A stretch of 64,000 nucleotides of DNA from NCBI GenBank assembly GCA_022578965.1, contig MU400549.1, positions 62,991-126,990 on the forward strand, in the 5' to 3' direction. The notes under the pieces were generated by a model, which searched no databases, was not told where the DNA came from, and saw only the letters and a list, made by a program, of their open reading frames with translations. The DNA comes from Xylaria sp. FL1777. Taxonomy: Eukaryota > Ascomycota > Sordariomycetes > Xylariales > Xylariaceae. Made by a program: the position numbers and the translations under genes. Below are positions 35,401-46,300 of this stretch, one piece after another; the stretch's first letter is position 1; each line of letters begins with the position of its first letter.

Positions 35401-36033
35401 ATAAACCCCTCAGGGTTCCTACTCATAGCGTGCTCAAGATTCTGCCCCCAAGAAACCCCATGTTGATTGATTCTCACACCGATTCGTTTCAATTCTCGCG
35501 AGAATCTGGGTCTTTGTGACGAAGTTGAGTACTACACACCGCTCATACTGAGTATGCATGAATAAGAGATAAGCAAGGACTCATACTTCTCAAGGTAACA
35601 ACGATTGTATGGCTAGAAGGCTGGAAGACGTTATGAAATATGCGTGTGAGCGGTTACTGCCTGCATAGGCTCTTAGTGTCATGTAAGAGTGCAGTTTCTG
35701 CAGGCAAGAATGTGTAAATGCCCTCATTAGACTAGCGGCAAGCACTATCTAGCCTCTTGCACAGACATACATCCCATCACACTTTACTGGCTGGTAGAGG
35801 GTTACAGCACCTGACGGCGTTGTTCCGTCCTCTCATGCGGTAAGTGTTCATATGGTGACCTTAAGACAATGTGAGGGACCTTCGGGTACCTACCGGTAGT
35901 GTACTGGTTCTACTCATTTTAGCTTTGATGAATATTATCACAGCCCTTCACACCCTACCCAGTATCCAGCCAATAATTCCTCTGTAGTGTACCAATTATC
36001 AAGCACCTCTATATTGTCGTGACAGCCACCAAT
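29458..36033. other. Long gene-poor region
   Basis: No gene is supported in these 6.6 kb. Short coding-like islands exist on the minus strand at 31.1-31.7 kb but are interrupted, lack motifs I recognise and have no clear splice sites. A degenerate repeat of CCAGAATAC / CCAGTATAC lies at 33481-33530. TAGGTA-type words are frequent around 34.2-35.3 kb. Confidence 0.5.
33481..33530 (+). repeat. Degenerate 9-10 bp tandem repeat
   Basis: Successive copies of CCAGAATAC, CCAGTATAC and related words occur five to six times. It is non-coding as far as I can see. Confidence 0.7.
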
Positions 36034-36700
36034 ATGTGTCCTGGTATCCTCATTGATTGCGAGCCGGAAGTTAATATCAGCGACGACGAATTCGATCGCC
36101 ATGGACGTATACGCCGCCGGACCTCTTCCAGCTCTTCCAGCCAGGACTTTGACCACGGCCAAATAGTAGTTTCACCGGCTGAACTAGATGACCACATAGA
36201 TGAGCCGCTGAATAATCCTAGTCAGACGTCTCCGGCAAGTGGCGGTGGAGCCCAGGAGCTAGACGACCAAGCCAGTCAGACGTTCTTCCCGATCCGCCCC
36301 CAGGAACAGGAAGGAAATGCTAATGCCGGCGAAAATCATCCCACTCCTTCGTAGGTGGCAATATCATGTCTTGCCTCTGGGCGTTTCGCGTTGATTTTAC
36401 TAACTACTTTGATTCCGTCGAAGCAACCCCGGCACCTTTTGGATCAGCTTTCCCTTCGACAGGACTCACCCACCCAACCCACCCTTCAGAGAAAATCCTC
36501 GAGGGTACATCCACCGCCAAATAGGACCGATACTTGGTGTGTTAAGAACCTGCTTGCAGGTAACCGAACAAGAACGATCCTCGCGCGTCATCACTCAGCA
36601 GGACACATGGAACATCACATTAGACCGCGATTTACGAGTCATATCGTCCATCGTGGGATACCTTCAAGTAATAGAGAACTTGGCAGATCAGCTCTCCTGA
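36034..36700 (+). CDS. Tentative hypothetical protein, two exons
   Basis: Exon 1 (36034-36350) and exon 2 (36424-36700) are joined in phase 2 across a 73-nt intron. The intron begins GTAGGT, has the branch sequence TTACTAACT and ends CGAAG; the product would be 197 residues. I do not recognise it. Exon 1 encodes a polar, acidic and Ser-rich segment (DDEFDRHGRIRRRTSSSSSS, then PAELDDHIDEP). Exon 2 starts NPGTFWISFPFD and ends with a helix-like IVGYLQVIENLADQLS. Support comes from the strong branch site and from the fact that the unspliced frame stops at once while the spliced frame stays open. There is no signal peptide. A further upstream exon is possible because the frame before the ATG also looks codon-like. 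It could be a fragment of a larger or decayed gene. Confidence 0.42.
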
Positions 36701-37128
36701 GATCCACGGTGTGGTGAAATGGAAGTGTATTGGCCAGGCTGGTCGCCGGATACAATCTCTGGAGATGGAATATCCCGAGATAAACCATCTCATGCAGAAT
36801 CCTTGAAAGGATTAAGACGGAGATGAAGAAGATCGACATAATATAGAAGAAGGTGCTTCACAGCGAATAGTGAACGAAGTGACAGGCCCCTAACGCCGTC
36901 CAACGTCTGTTCTTGTTTGACTACATACTATCAGAGTAATGATAGCAGGGTATATTATCCAAAGCGTTAAGCGAATTACTAATACTTTACCGTCTTCAAC
37001 ATGGACTATCCAAAAACAGCCTCCAGTTCGTCTACGCTATGCGAAATGTAACGTGCCATGATAAGAAGGAGTCTTGCTAACTACTAGGGTTATGAACTAC
37101 TTAGCAGGTTTTTTCCCCTTCTTCTTCT
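36701..37128. other. Short intergenic region
   Basis: The tentative plus-strand gene and the minus-strand DJ-1/PfpI gene converge here. Nothing else is seen. Confidence 0.6.
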
Positions 37129-38015
37129 TCAAGCGAAGGGATCGACACTGGAATCAAGATTCCGCACATATTCAGTTCTCCATGCGATGTCCTTCGCAGT
37201 ATCCTCACCGAACTGATCCCCAATGAAGGCAAACATGAGATCGATGCCGGCCGAGATGCCAGAGGACTAAGTGCCGAACAAATCAGTATGCAGTCCTCGT
37301 CTTCAGCTTTACCTGGCCACAGCCATGCCAGACGAGCCCATCGCCCCAATCCATGGCAGGAAAAGAGAAATGCTAATCCGAGGGGATATTATGGGGGGAA
37401 CTTTTGATACATACCGTCCAGATATTTCCATCCACAACCCATCGCGCCTCGCGTACCCATTGGACAGTCGGTCCCTGGGAAGTAACCTATAATCGAGCAA
37501 TCAGACATGGCCAGGTGTCTCTCCATGCAGAGCAGAGATGCCGGAATAAGAGAAGACAATGACAGACTCAGGTGACCTACCCATTCCCAACTCCTCTTGT
37601 TCGAAGTAGCCTTCCTCCCATCCAGCAGCCCCGTCTGCGCGACGATAGCGCTCCCAGTACACACAGTTAACAGGAACCGCAGTTTAGGAAAGATCTTCTT
37701 CACGAACTCGACGATGGGGGCCGTGATCGCCGGGTTCCGAGATCCAGGCCCTCCCGGCACGAGCAGCACCTCGAGATCCTCGGGATAGTTGTCGAAGGTG
37801 TGCGTCGGCACCACGCTCTGTCCCACCCACCCCGGACGCTCTAGCTTCGTGCTCACGGGGTCCAGCGTAGCGGCCAGCAGCGAAATCTCCAGTGGCGTCG
37901 AATGGGACAGGATGTTCAGCGGGTCGAGGGGTCCGAAGACGTCCAGCGCCTGGAAACCGGGGAACAGCACCACACCGAACTTGGTGGGGGCTTTTTTGTC
38001 GTCTTGGCCCGCCAT
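37129..38015 (-). CDS. DJ-1/PfpI (ThiJ) family protein
   Basis: Exons 38015-37581, 37486-37415 and 37266-37129 encode 214 residues; introns are 94 and 148 nt and all joins are in phase 0. The fold is the class I glutamine amidotransferase-like flavodoxin fold. It starts KFGVVLFPGFQALDVFGPLD and has LLVPGGPGSR and the nucleophile elbow FLLTVCTGSAIVAQTGLLDG with Cys119. Exon 2 supplies VTSQGPTVQWVREARWVVDG and exon 3 the signature SSGISAGIDLMF followed by the closing helices. This resembles fungal members annotated as ThiJ/PfpI, isonitrile-hydratase-like or AraC-linked amidase-like proteins. The substrate cannot be told from sequence. There is no signal peptide, so it is probably cytosolic. The start ATG is preceded by no in-frame coding sequence of family type. 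Confidence 0.92.
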
Positions 38016-41000
38016 TGTTGTCTCCTAGTAGAGGTATGATTGATGTCTTGCGCGTTGCTGTAGAGATTTTTATGTCGAGAGGACGCGAGGACACGGTGTC
38101 TTCTCTTGCTTTGTGATGCTGCGCTGCGCTCGTGAGATCGTGGGCACTCTTGTCTTGTCCGCCGGAGGTGTTAGGCGGGGTCGTTTCCGACTCTCCGTAC
38201 GCTAACGGTGAATTAGGTTCACCAAAGCGGGATCGTAGGTTGGCCGAACCATGTTCGCTCCGATGTCGCTTAGCATCGGGCTTGAACCGCGGCTTAACAA
38301 ATGCTGCTCTCTCCCTGTGAGGAGAGCATGGCGTACGTTAGGTACACTCTCAACGGCTGTACACGTTGTGCAAGACGGCCGTTTCACTCGTGGGCGTCTG
38401 TCGCCGTCTCAACGGCATGCGATGCAAGAACATTGTAGTCACATAAACTCTCCAGAGCGAATAGAACGATGCGTGGCGTTCCCTTTCTCGTATAACCCGG
38501 TTTCTACCCCAGCTCCAGCTATGTTTGCTGTGGATTAGGTAGTTGTCCGCCGCCCCCTTGACAGGACCTAATGCACTCCACTCTTTTAGCTCCAGCATGG
38601 ATGTTTCTTGCAGTGTAACTGCATTCCGTGACTCACTAGTGACGTCGATCGAAGAGGACGATCCCTCCCTTCCCGCGACAGCTGAAGAAGGGAGAAGGAA
38701 TCAAGGCGGCCGTGCAAGGGCACAGTAGCCAACCGCTTCGTAGCGTTAACGTAAAACAAAGTCGATCTTCCCTGCACTAGGCTAGATCATAGATCCTAGA
38801 TAAATGCTCCGATCCGGGAAGGAGGAGCTAGCGGACCACGGCGGAAGCAGGGAGGAAGTGGAGGCTATATCGACATTGGATTGAGAGGCAGTAATGCTAA
38901 GAGAGGGCAAAGCCCGAGATCCACTACGCTTGACGATGCAGTCATCTGCAGTGTCAGACTGGAAGCAACGTGATGAGGAGGCTAGCAGGCAACTGATTAG
39001 TCCCAAAATGGTTCGCGGCATAGTTACTACCGTTGGAGTCTTATATGTTGGCATCCGAGAGCACCGGCTGCCCGCTCAATCCGATAGTGTAGCTGTAAAC
39101 CTCTCCAGTTCTCTCATTACCACTCCCATATCAGTGGATAGATAGACCATAGTCTATTGTGCCCTTAAGATACTTGGAATACTTAAATACTAGTAGCCGC
39201 TACTCAACTTTGAAATTCACATTATTTACTCTGGCCCACGCCCACGATCACTATCAAAACCCATCACCTGTGAGTAGGAAATACGAACGATGTTATTGCG
39301 TGATGGACTCTCGATACCCATGGTGTCTAGTTTGTCTAGCCGTATATACCGGCTACTTCTTTATCCTAGTGCTTAATAAGTATCAGTAGAGTTAGGAGGT
39401 GTAGCAGGAAGATATAAAGAGAGACATATAAAGGGAGACATATAGAGGGAGACATATAGATGGTCAGTACAGACACCAATGACCAAAGTTATGCATTTAT
39501 ACGCTTTGCTAAAACCATCGACATCTGAATGTTACAATATTCAGTCAATCCTGTTTCACTGGTATTAGGTTAGAAATAATGTAGGTATATTTGTCATGGA
39601 ACAGAACTGCAGCACCATACCGACCATTACTAGCAAAGGTAGAATGCAGTCAAGTCGTTCACTTAATCATCTACATCTTATTATCTATGTTCTATGATAA
39701 TGTTGTAAGTATTATGCTATGCTGTTCAAAGAAATGAGAACTATAGATCGGCTAAGTCTTTGCTATAATATACCAAAGATTTCTCTCTGTTCTCTCAGTC
39801 ATATGATAGTAAGCCCTAGATACCGTAAAACAAGTAAAGAACCACATAGCCATTGAGCACAGGTGTTCCTAGATGAGGTGGCGAAGATCGACATATATTA
39901 CCAAGAGCTGATCAAATTCTTTTCATCTAATTAGATGTTGTAATGTCGAAATTACTGTACTTATAATATTCTCTGACCTATATGATATTAGGATAGTCAG
40001 AATAATACTACCTATCAATAATTATGGAAGTTTTGGGACAGGATACTACGACAACTTTTGTTGATAAATTGGGGGAAGGGGAACATGATATAATGGTACC
40101 CACGATCTGCCACTAAAACCACGGCCCGCTCCTTGCTAAAGAATCGGCCGAGGATTTTATTTTATAGCAATGGCATCGTTGGTAATCAAGGTTTCAATAA
40201 TCTCATATAATCACACCATCACAGTCGCAATCAATCTGGCGCAATTACGATTAACAGCATTCAGGAGGCAGTCCAGGCTTTTTTCATGGGACTTGAAGAG
40301 AAATGAGACTTTGATAATATTTTTCATAGCACTTCTAGAGATCAAAGAAATGTACCGATTAATGTAGTGTAAACACGACTGGGTGGTAATTACTAGACCC
40401 GTCGCAAGTGCTGAAGTGGTGCGTGTGGGCTGTAATGAGTACAGCTCTTACGGTTATTGGCATAGCTTTATATAACCCCCAAGTCTATTGACTTTATTCT
40501 AGTCACTACCTTCACTAAATTTCATCACGGCCCTTACGCAGCTATTAGCTACATTTGTACGACAATATATTGTATTTCATCTTCGTCAACAGATTCCCTT
40601 ATAAGAATAATTGAATCCTGCGTATAGAAGTGCAATGTTAATCCCATTCCCATCGCACAGATAATTGGACACATTTCTAGTTGAGCACTGTGCCCATACG
40701 AGCAATCAACGAAAGTAGGACGTTGGTGAAATTTATCTTCAATTTTGAGAGAGCCACCCCATACCTCCCTTCAAATGATACTCATACACCAACCGAGTAC
40801 TACTATTGAGTCATGATTAATCAACTTGTAAGGGCCCAACATATTCGTAATACGCCTATGAGGGGACATAGTACACCTCAGAAAAATATCAAATATATAC
40901 TAAAATAATTCCGGTCTTTATACCTGAGCTTGTGGACATTTTAGAAGTCTGTTCGTTCAACGGAGTTGTCACGTGATGTTCGTGACATGAACCATATGTT

Positions 41001-42326
41001 AGTGTTGTAAACAAAAAGAATACATCTAGTTCTACTATAAGGTATAGCCGAAGCTATTCGACAGTGAATTTTTTAGTACGATCCTCGAAAATAGGTTAGC
41101 AAGAGTCAGCCATATCGGCGAATGAACCACTCGTCTACCACGGCTGGACTCATTACTGGACTGCTTCTATCCACCTGAGCTCCCGCAAGAGAAGCCATAC
41201 CGGTAGTTTTCGTAACATAGAAATTTCCCTTCGCCATTTGCCATCCTGCCTACTGATTACTCGAATACGCCATGTAGACAATAATTAGAAACCAGGAAAG
41301 ACTTCAGCTCTATTACTTACTCCTAAGCCTAAAATATGTCCCCTACCCTTTAGCTACGTTGTGGTTAACGGCATGGGCCTATAGCTACGTCTAAGCCGTC
41401 ATTATCTAATATGAAGTCGCGAAACTTCAATTCTTACCTTACCCCTCAACTAATATCTCTATAGATCATGTAGTTTTCGTAGAATCCATGCCACCAGCGC
41501 CACAGCTTATTGATACCCCCTAGACTTTCACTACCTAGGAACTCGATTTGCCTAGCGAGCTGGCTGCGATGACTAAATCGCTACACGCAACAAAATCGAC
41601 ACCGATTCCGGTCTTGCCCCTCGGAAATCGGCATTAGGCGTCGGCACTGCCATCGTTGCGCGCAAATCCAAGAAGCCGCCGCTACTCCATCACTTTGATG
41701 TATGTGTGGATATACCGTAGCTATGTCCTGAAGTTCTTCGGGACGGACAAGGCGTATCGAGAGGGCTTTATAGCTGGGAAACTTTTGAGAAGCGGTCGAA
41801 CTTCTACCGTGAGGAGCTGAACGGTTCTCCTGACGAACGCAAAGGGAAAGGGGGAGAAGAACTCGGATAATTGGCCGAAGATAGGTCGCATTCTAGGATC
41901 TAGGATTCTTGACATGTGGTATGAGTGATATAGATATAAACTACTATTATTATCAGATTACATCATAAATGTAGCAGTTAAGCCTGATCTAGGAGCAAAG
42001 CCACGTGCGTGTGCCACTCTTCCAGTGAGACAAATATGCAACGAATTCTACAGCAGAGGAACAGTCGAAGGCTAATCTTAAATTTTTATTTTCTCTCTAA
42101 TCCAGAAAAATATGTCACCACTTCGCTGGGTCTCCCAACGTTACCTGTTTGTTTCCTGTGGTAGTATTTCCGTAATGGGTGCAGATATCTAAGCCGCTGG
42201 TGAATACTACTTTTTGAAAGAGCAAGGAATGCGTCCGGTGCCGCTTTGAATACAACACACGAGTATAAAGGGGTTCACCACAATATCTCTATATCCCAAC
42301 CGCGCACAATTCTCCCCTGGGAATAC
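38016..42326. other. Gene-poor region
   Basis: No gene is supported. 38.1-39.2 kb is GC-richer and holds overlapping short frames without motifs. 39.4-41.4 kb is strongly AT-rich. 41.48-41.92 kb has a codon-like texture on the plus strand broken by TAG/TAA stops and shifts, which could be a decayed gene of unknown kind. Confidence 0.5.
39421..39463 (+). repeat. Three copies of a 14-bp tandem repeat
   Basis: GAGACATATAAAGG, GAGACATATAGAGG and GAGACATATAGATGG follow one another directly, with a partial fourth copy upstream. Confidence 0.9.
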
Positions 42327-43319
42327 TCAATCTCCGCATGGATCCCTCACATAATATACCGTGGTATTGGGGTAATCCAGCTCGAGAAGTATCTCCATCG
42401 CGTATTCAGCCTGCCCTTCCCAACAGGCGAAGTAGTACCAAACCGTGGCCTTATTCTCTTGGTTAAGGACCTCAACGTGATCGGTCTGCCAACAAATTTG
42501 GCGACTCCAAATGTACTCTAGGAATTCACGGTTGACGATCTGGACCGGCCCTTCGATGCGTAAAACTCTGGTCCAGTCGTTGGAAGGCGCTTCGGGAACA
42601 AAGATGGGACTCCACCAAACAAGTACTCTGTCACCTTGGACGAAAAAGCCCGGCTGCCGGGACCGCTGGAATAGCCTTAAAGCGGCCTCGTGAGTGAAAA
42701 ATACGATGTTGGCAATACTGAAAATTGGGTATTCGTCGCTAACCGGGACAAGTTCAAAAAATCTGACTCTACCGATTCCGTGTAGGCTACGGAGCAAAAT
42801 ACTACAGGTGACGTCGTATCTCAAGCACGGCATAACTAATGCTGTGTTTCGCGGTAGACCCGTGTCTATAGTTCTCGGTCTGCTTGGTGTTTGGGTTGTT
42901 TGGGTAGTGATGACTGGTGCTTGAGCAGTGATGTCTGGTGTTCTGGTAGGGATGACTGGTGTTCCGGTAGGGGTGACTGGTGTTCCGGTAGGGATGCTTG
43001 GTATTACGGTAGGGATACTTGGCATTACGGTAGGGATGCTTAGTATTCTGCTAGGAGTGTCTGGTGTTCCGGGAGGGGCGCGTGGCGTTGGGTCAGGGCT
43101 GTGCTTAGAGACACCGTTCACCTGTCTTCAGTTTAGTGATTCGCTCCTCGAGCAGAATGAGTTGGGTTAGCTTACCATCCCTCCTCTTGGACTACGAGTC
43201 CTCCCAGAAATACCGTATACCCCATTTACCCCATTTACCCCGTTTGTCCCGTTTCCCTGCGTTTATCTAAGCGGTTCGCTCTTCGAGCAAAGTGGGTTGG
43301 GTTGACTCACGTGCTCCAT
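42327..43319 (-). CDS. Lineage-specific hypothetical protein with Thr/Pro repeats and a possible RRM-like C-terminal domain
   Basis: Exons 43319-43311, 43256-43176 and 43121-42327 encode 294 residues. The first exon codes only for MEH. Exon 2 encodes GNGTNGVNGVNGVYGISG and a basic stretch. Exon 3 opens VNGVSKHS and continues through an imperfect decapeptide array of the type IPTGTPV/IPTVMPS (about residues 50-95). From about residue 105 there is a folded-looking domain (CSILLRSLHGIGRVRFFELV, ALRLFQRSRQPGFF) and a second block ending YAMEILLELDYPNTTVYYVRDPC. That second block resembles fungal hypothetical proteins with degenerate RNA-recognition-like motifs (from memory, not tested). Both introns are exactly 54 nt and similar to each other. 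The position of the true start is uncertain because exon 1 is so short. Confidence 0.65.
43122..43175 (-). repeat. Intron 2 of the 294-aa gene, copy B of a duplicated intron
   Basis: It is 54 nt, running GTAAGCTAACCC...AAGACAG, with a CACTAAACT branch candidate. It keeps the TGCTC-GAG-GAGCG hairpin core of copy A. Confidence 0.75.
43257..43310 (-). repeat. Intron 1 of the 294-aa gene, copy A of a duplicated intron
   Basis: It is 54 nt, running GTGAGTCAACCC...AACGCAG. It can form a hairpin around TTTGCTC-GAA-GAGCGAA. By my count it matches copy B at 39 of 54 positions without gaps. Most differences in the first 40 bases are C/T or G/A transitions. Confidence 0.75.
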
Positions 43320-46300
43320 TTGACCTGTGTTTGATACGTATATTGCGAAGAAGAGATTACTAGTGGTAGAGTACTAGATGTGTTACGTTGATGTCTCAGA
43401 GCCTGGAGAGCAAATTGACTGTGAGTAAGCGTTTATCCTAACAGAGAGAGGGAGGGTGAGAGAGAATTAACATTCTCCAATAGAGAGTATCTTACATTGA
43501 GCCGAAAGAGGAGTCCTGATTCTAGAGCACCGCAGTACAGCAATAACATTGATTTGAAGGGATGAGCTCGTGTCTTTCATGCAAGGGACATCTGATCAAC
43601 GCGTTCGCAATCACCAAAATGCACGAGCGTGGCAACTCGAGACGTATTGATTAGATAATGGGTGTAATTCAGGGTCTGGCGGCTTGTTAAACATGCTGAG
43701 TATGAGAAAACGAGTGCTTCTGACTTAAGGTCGTTCCGAGTTGTGAACTGCAATAGCAGATCTACCCTCACGACTACCTGCCATCTCCCCAATAGACAAA
43801 TACTGCATGCAGTAACAGAGCGTCGAGGAAGGAGAGACTCTATTGACATAGGCCTCAAGGGGGCAGCTGCAAAGCGAGGCACATAGCGGCTTCATATTTT
43901 CAATAACATTTAGTTCCTAGCTGGCCTGTCAGATATTCGCTCCAAACACCCGGTGGCGGTTGCTTCCTTCATCGGGTATCATACCACGAGCACCGCCCAC
44001 TGAGCTCAAGGTATTCCCTTGAACCGTGAAGCCAGTCTTCTTGAGAGGATTACTGATGCCCGTGTCTTCATTAAGACACCAACTGAAACGATACCATAAA
44101 ATGCTCGGGAACATCATTCAAGTAGTCCAAAGGATGTCTATCTTCAGAAGCAGTCTACCTATAGAGAAAGTCTGGTTATAGAAGAGATAGCACACTATAT
44201 TAGCCTTATTGTGTTGTGAGACATTAATAAAAAAAGCAATGAAAATAGCATGGAGCTGTGTCTCATGTCTTTATCAACGACGTTCGCTAACGAAGCCATA
44301 TCGTGGGGGAGGAGAAAAGGGGTCAATAACCAAGCCCTCACTGAGCTGGTTCAAAGTGTTACGCTGCAGTGAGTCCTACTGACTGGTTACACATTCAGCA
44401 GTCAACTAAAAGTAGGAGAATCAAAACACTACATCATCTGTTCCTCTCTGACAACCAACTAAGGTACACAACTAAGTGAATTCATGCAAACCAGCAATAT
44501 CGTTTATGCGTATAGTTACTATGACAGATAATTGAAGTAGACCCGTATGAAGGTCGTCTCAAAGAGAACTGAGTTAACCAATTGTTTTTAGCAAGATATA
44601 TTTTGCTATGGTTTTTCCTCTACTGTAAATGTAAGACCACATGATTGTCGTATAGATAGAACTAGCTAACAACAATGCTTTAGTGATACGCGATAATCAT
44701 TACCTACATCTATGATTGAAACCTCAACATGTGCCTACGAGTCTTCGAATAGAGTAAGCTCAGTACAGACCGACCCGAGCAGAAACGTGATTTGCTATCA
44801 CCGTGACCACGTTGCCTAGCCCATTCAAGAAGTTCAATTTCCGAACCAAGATTTAGATACTCCTTCGCTTATTGAAACCGTGCAAGCGTTGCAAGCAGAT
44901 CACGGGTTAATGTTCTGGTAGCCATATCTCACTGGTAGATATCTAAATTGCCTAAGTTAGGTAGTTTCGGATAACTGACATACCGGTAACTAAAGCTGCA
45001 TGCTCATGTATGGGCTTTTCCGTTCCTGCAGTGGTTACGCCTGAACCCTAACAGTGAGTATTCACTCAATTTGTACCTGACGCTAAATACTAAACAATAA
45101 ACTTACAACAACCAAAATGGGATGGACAGTTAATGATGTACGGTACCTGGTAACTGTTACACCGTCGGTGCAGAGTTGCGGCAACGAGACGAGAGAGAAA
45201 AATAGATTAGGTACCTCCTGTCCTGTGGAGGCGGCACCGGGGACCACTTTTAGAGAATGACGAGGTAAGGCTGCTGGCATCTTGCATGCCGATATACCCA
45301 AGCAGGTTTGCCATCCTTGCAGCTGTCGTTGCATTTGTCGCCTGTTTCCGAAGTGTTCGCACATTAGCTCTGCTTGGCGGACTATGAAGGGACGCCGAAT
45401 CACGAACACATGGCCCGACTAGTGACTTGGCGGTTGATGGCGGTCAAGCAGGGGACGTGAGTTACCTAGATGCTCCACAAGGGAGTAGGTAGTTGTGATA
45501 TTGGTAAGCATCTCAAGGGCATTGATGTCTGTTGCTTGAAGCGACTCTGAGAAAGTAGGTAGACTAAGGTACCAACTAGTATTTGGACTACATGTGTAAG
45601 AGCGGCTGTAAGTTTACAGTGTGTGTGCCACGGTATGTTCGATCGACGAACGTGTTGGAGAAATCCGCAGAAATTTGTTCTAGGGAATTGGATGACTCCC
45701 TTATGGCCGAATAGTTCTCAGCAACGCCACGGCAACCCTTGCCTGTTTCGTGAACTCGTACCTACATGTAGATTGGGGCGCTGCCGCTCCGAGACAGGAC
45801 TGCCCGCGAAAAGAGACGGTAACCTGTACGGGAGCGGTGTTGCTGGCGTAGGTATGTATCTGACAATTGTGATATACTACAATATGTATGTTTGCGCCCT
45901 TATCTGTGCGCTAGAGTTGTGCGTCATAGCAGGGCTCATAAACGGCAGATTCCCCCTGCATAGGAGGTTTGAGCGATAGCCAAGCGCCGGATCTACGGTA
46001 TTAGCGTTCGTCAGGCGCCTCACGATCGTCGATGAGAACCGTCGGACTTAGATGTAGGTGAGGTCCAGATGAGGGACGAATGCTACGTAGCCAACGCTAG
46101 ACTACCTAAGTAGATAGTGCTGCGCTATAAAGGTGCTAGTCAGCGATCTTATAACCGGCTTGTGGGGGATACTTGCTGGGGCGGAAGGTTTGTCCCGCCT
46201 CATACTGCGCGCTGTGCTGTGCGTAACATTTTGCAGTTTAGTTTTGCAGTTTAATTTAGGATTACTCAGACCCTGTTGTGTGTGCCGTCAAATTTGAGGA

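Noticed and set aside
38782..39054. 90-codon minus-strand frame with a hydrophobic start, possibly a small secreted protein
   Set aside because: The signal-like segment is weak, no cysteine pattern or family is evident, and competing frames overlap it. It is too uncertain to list.
41480..41920. Codon-like plus-strand stretch with many stops
   Set aside because: No family is recognised. A pseudogene call would be guesswork.
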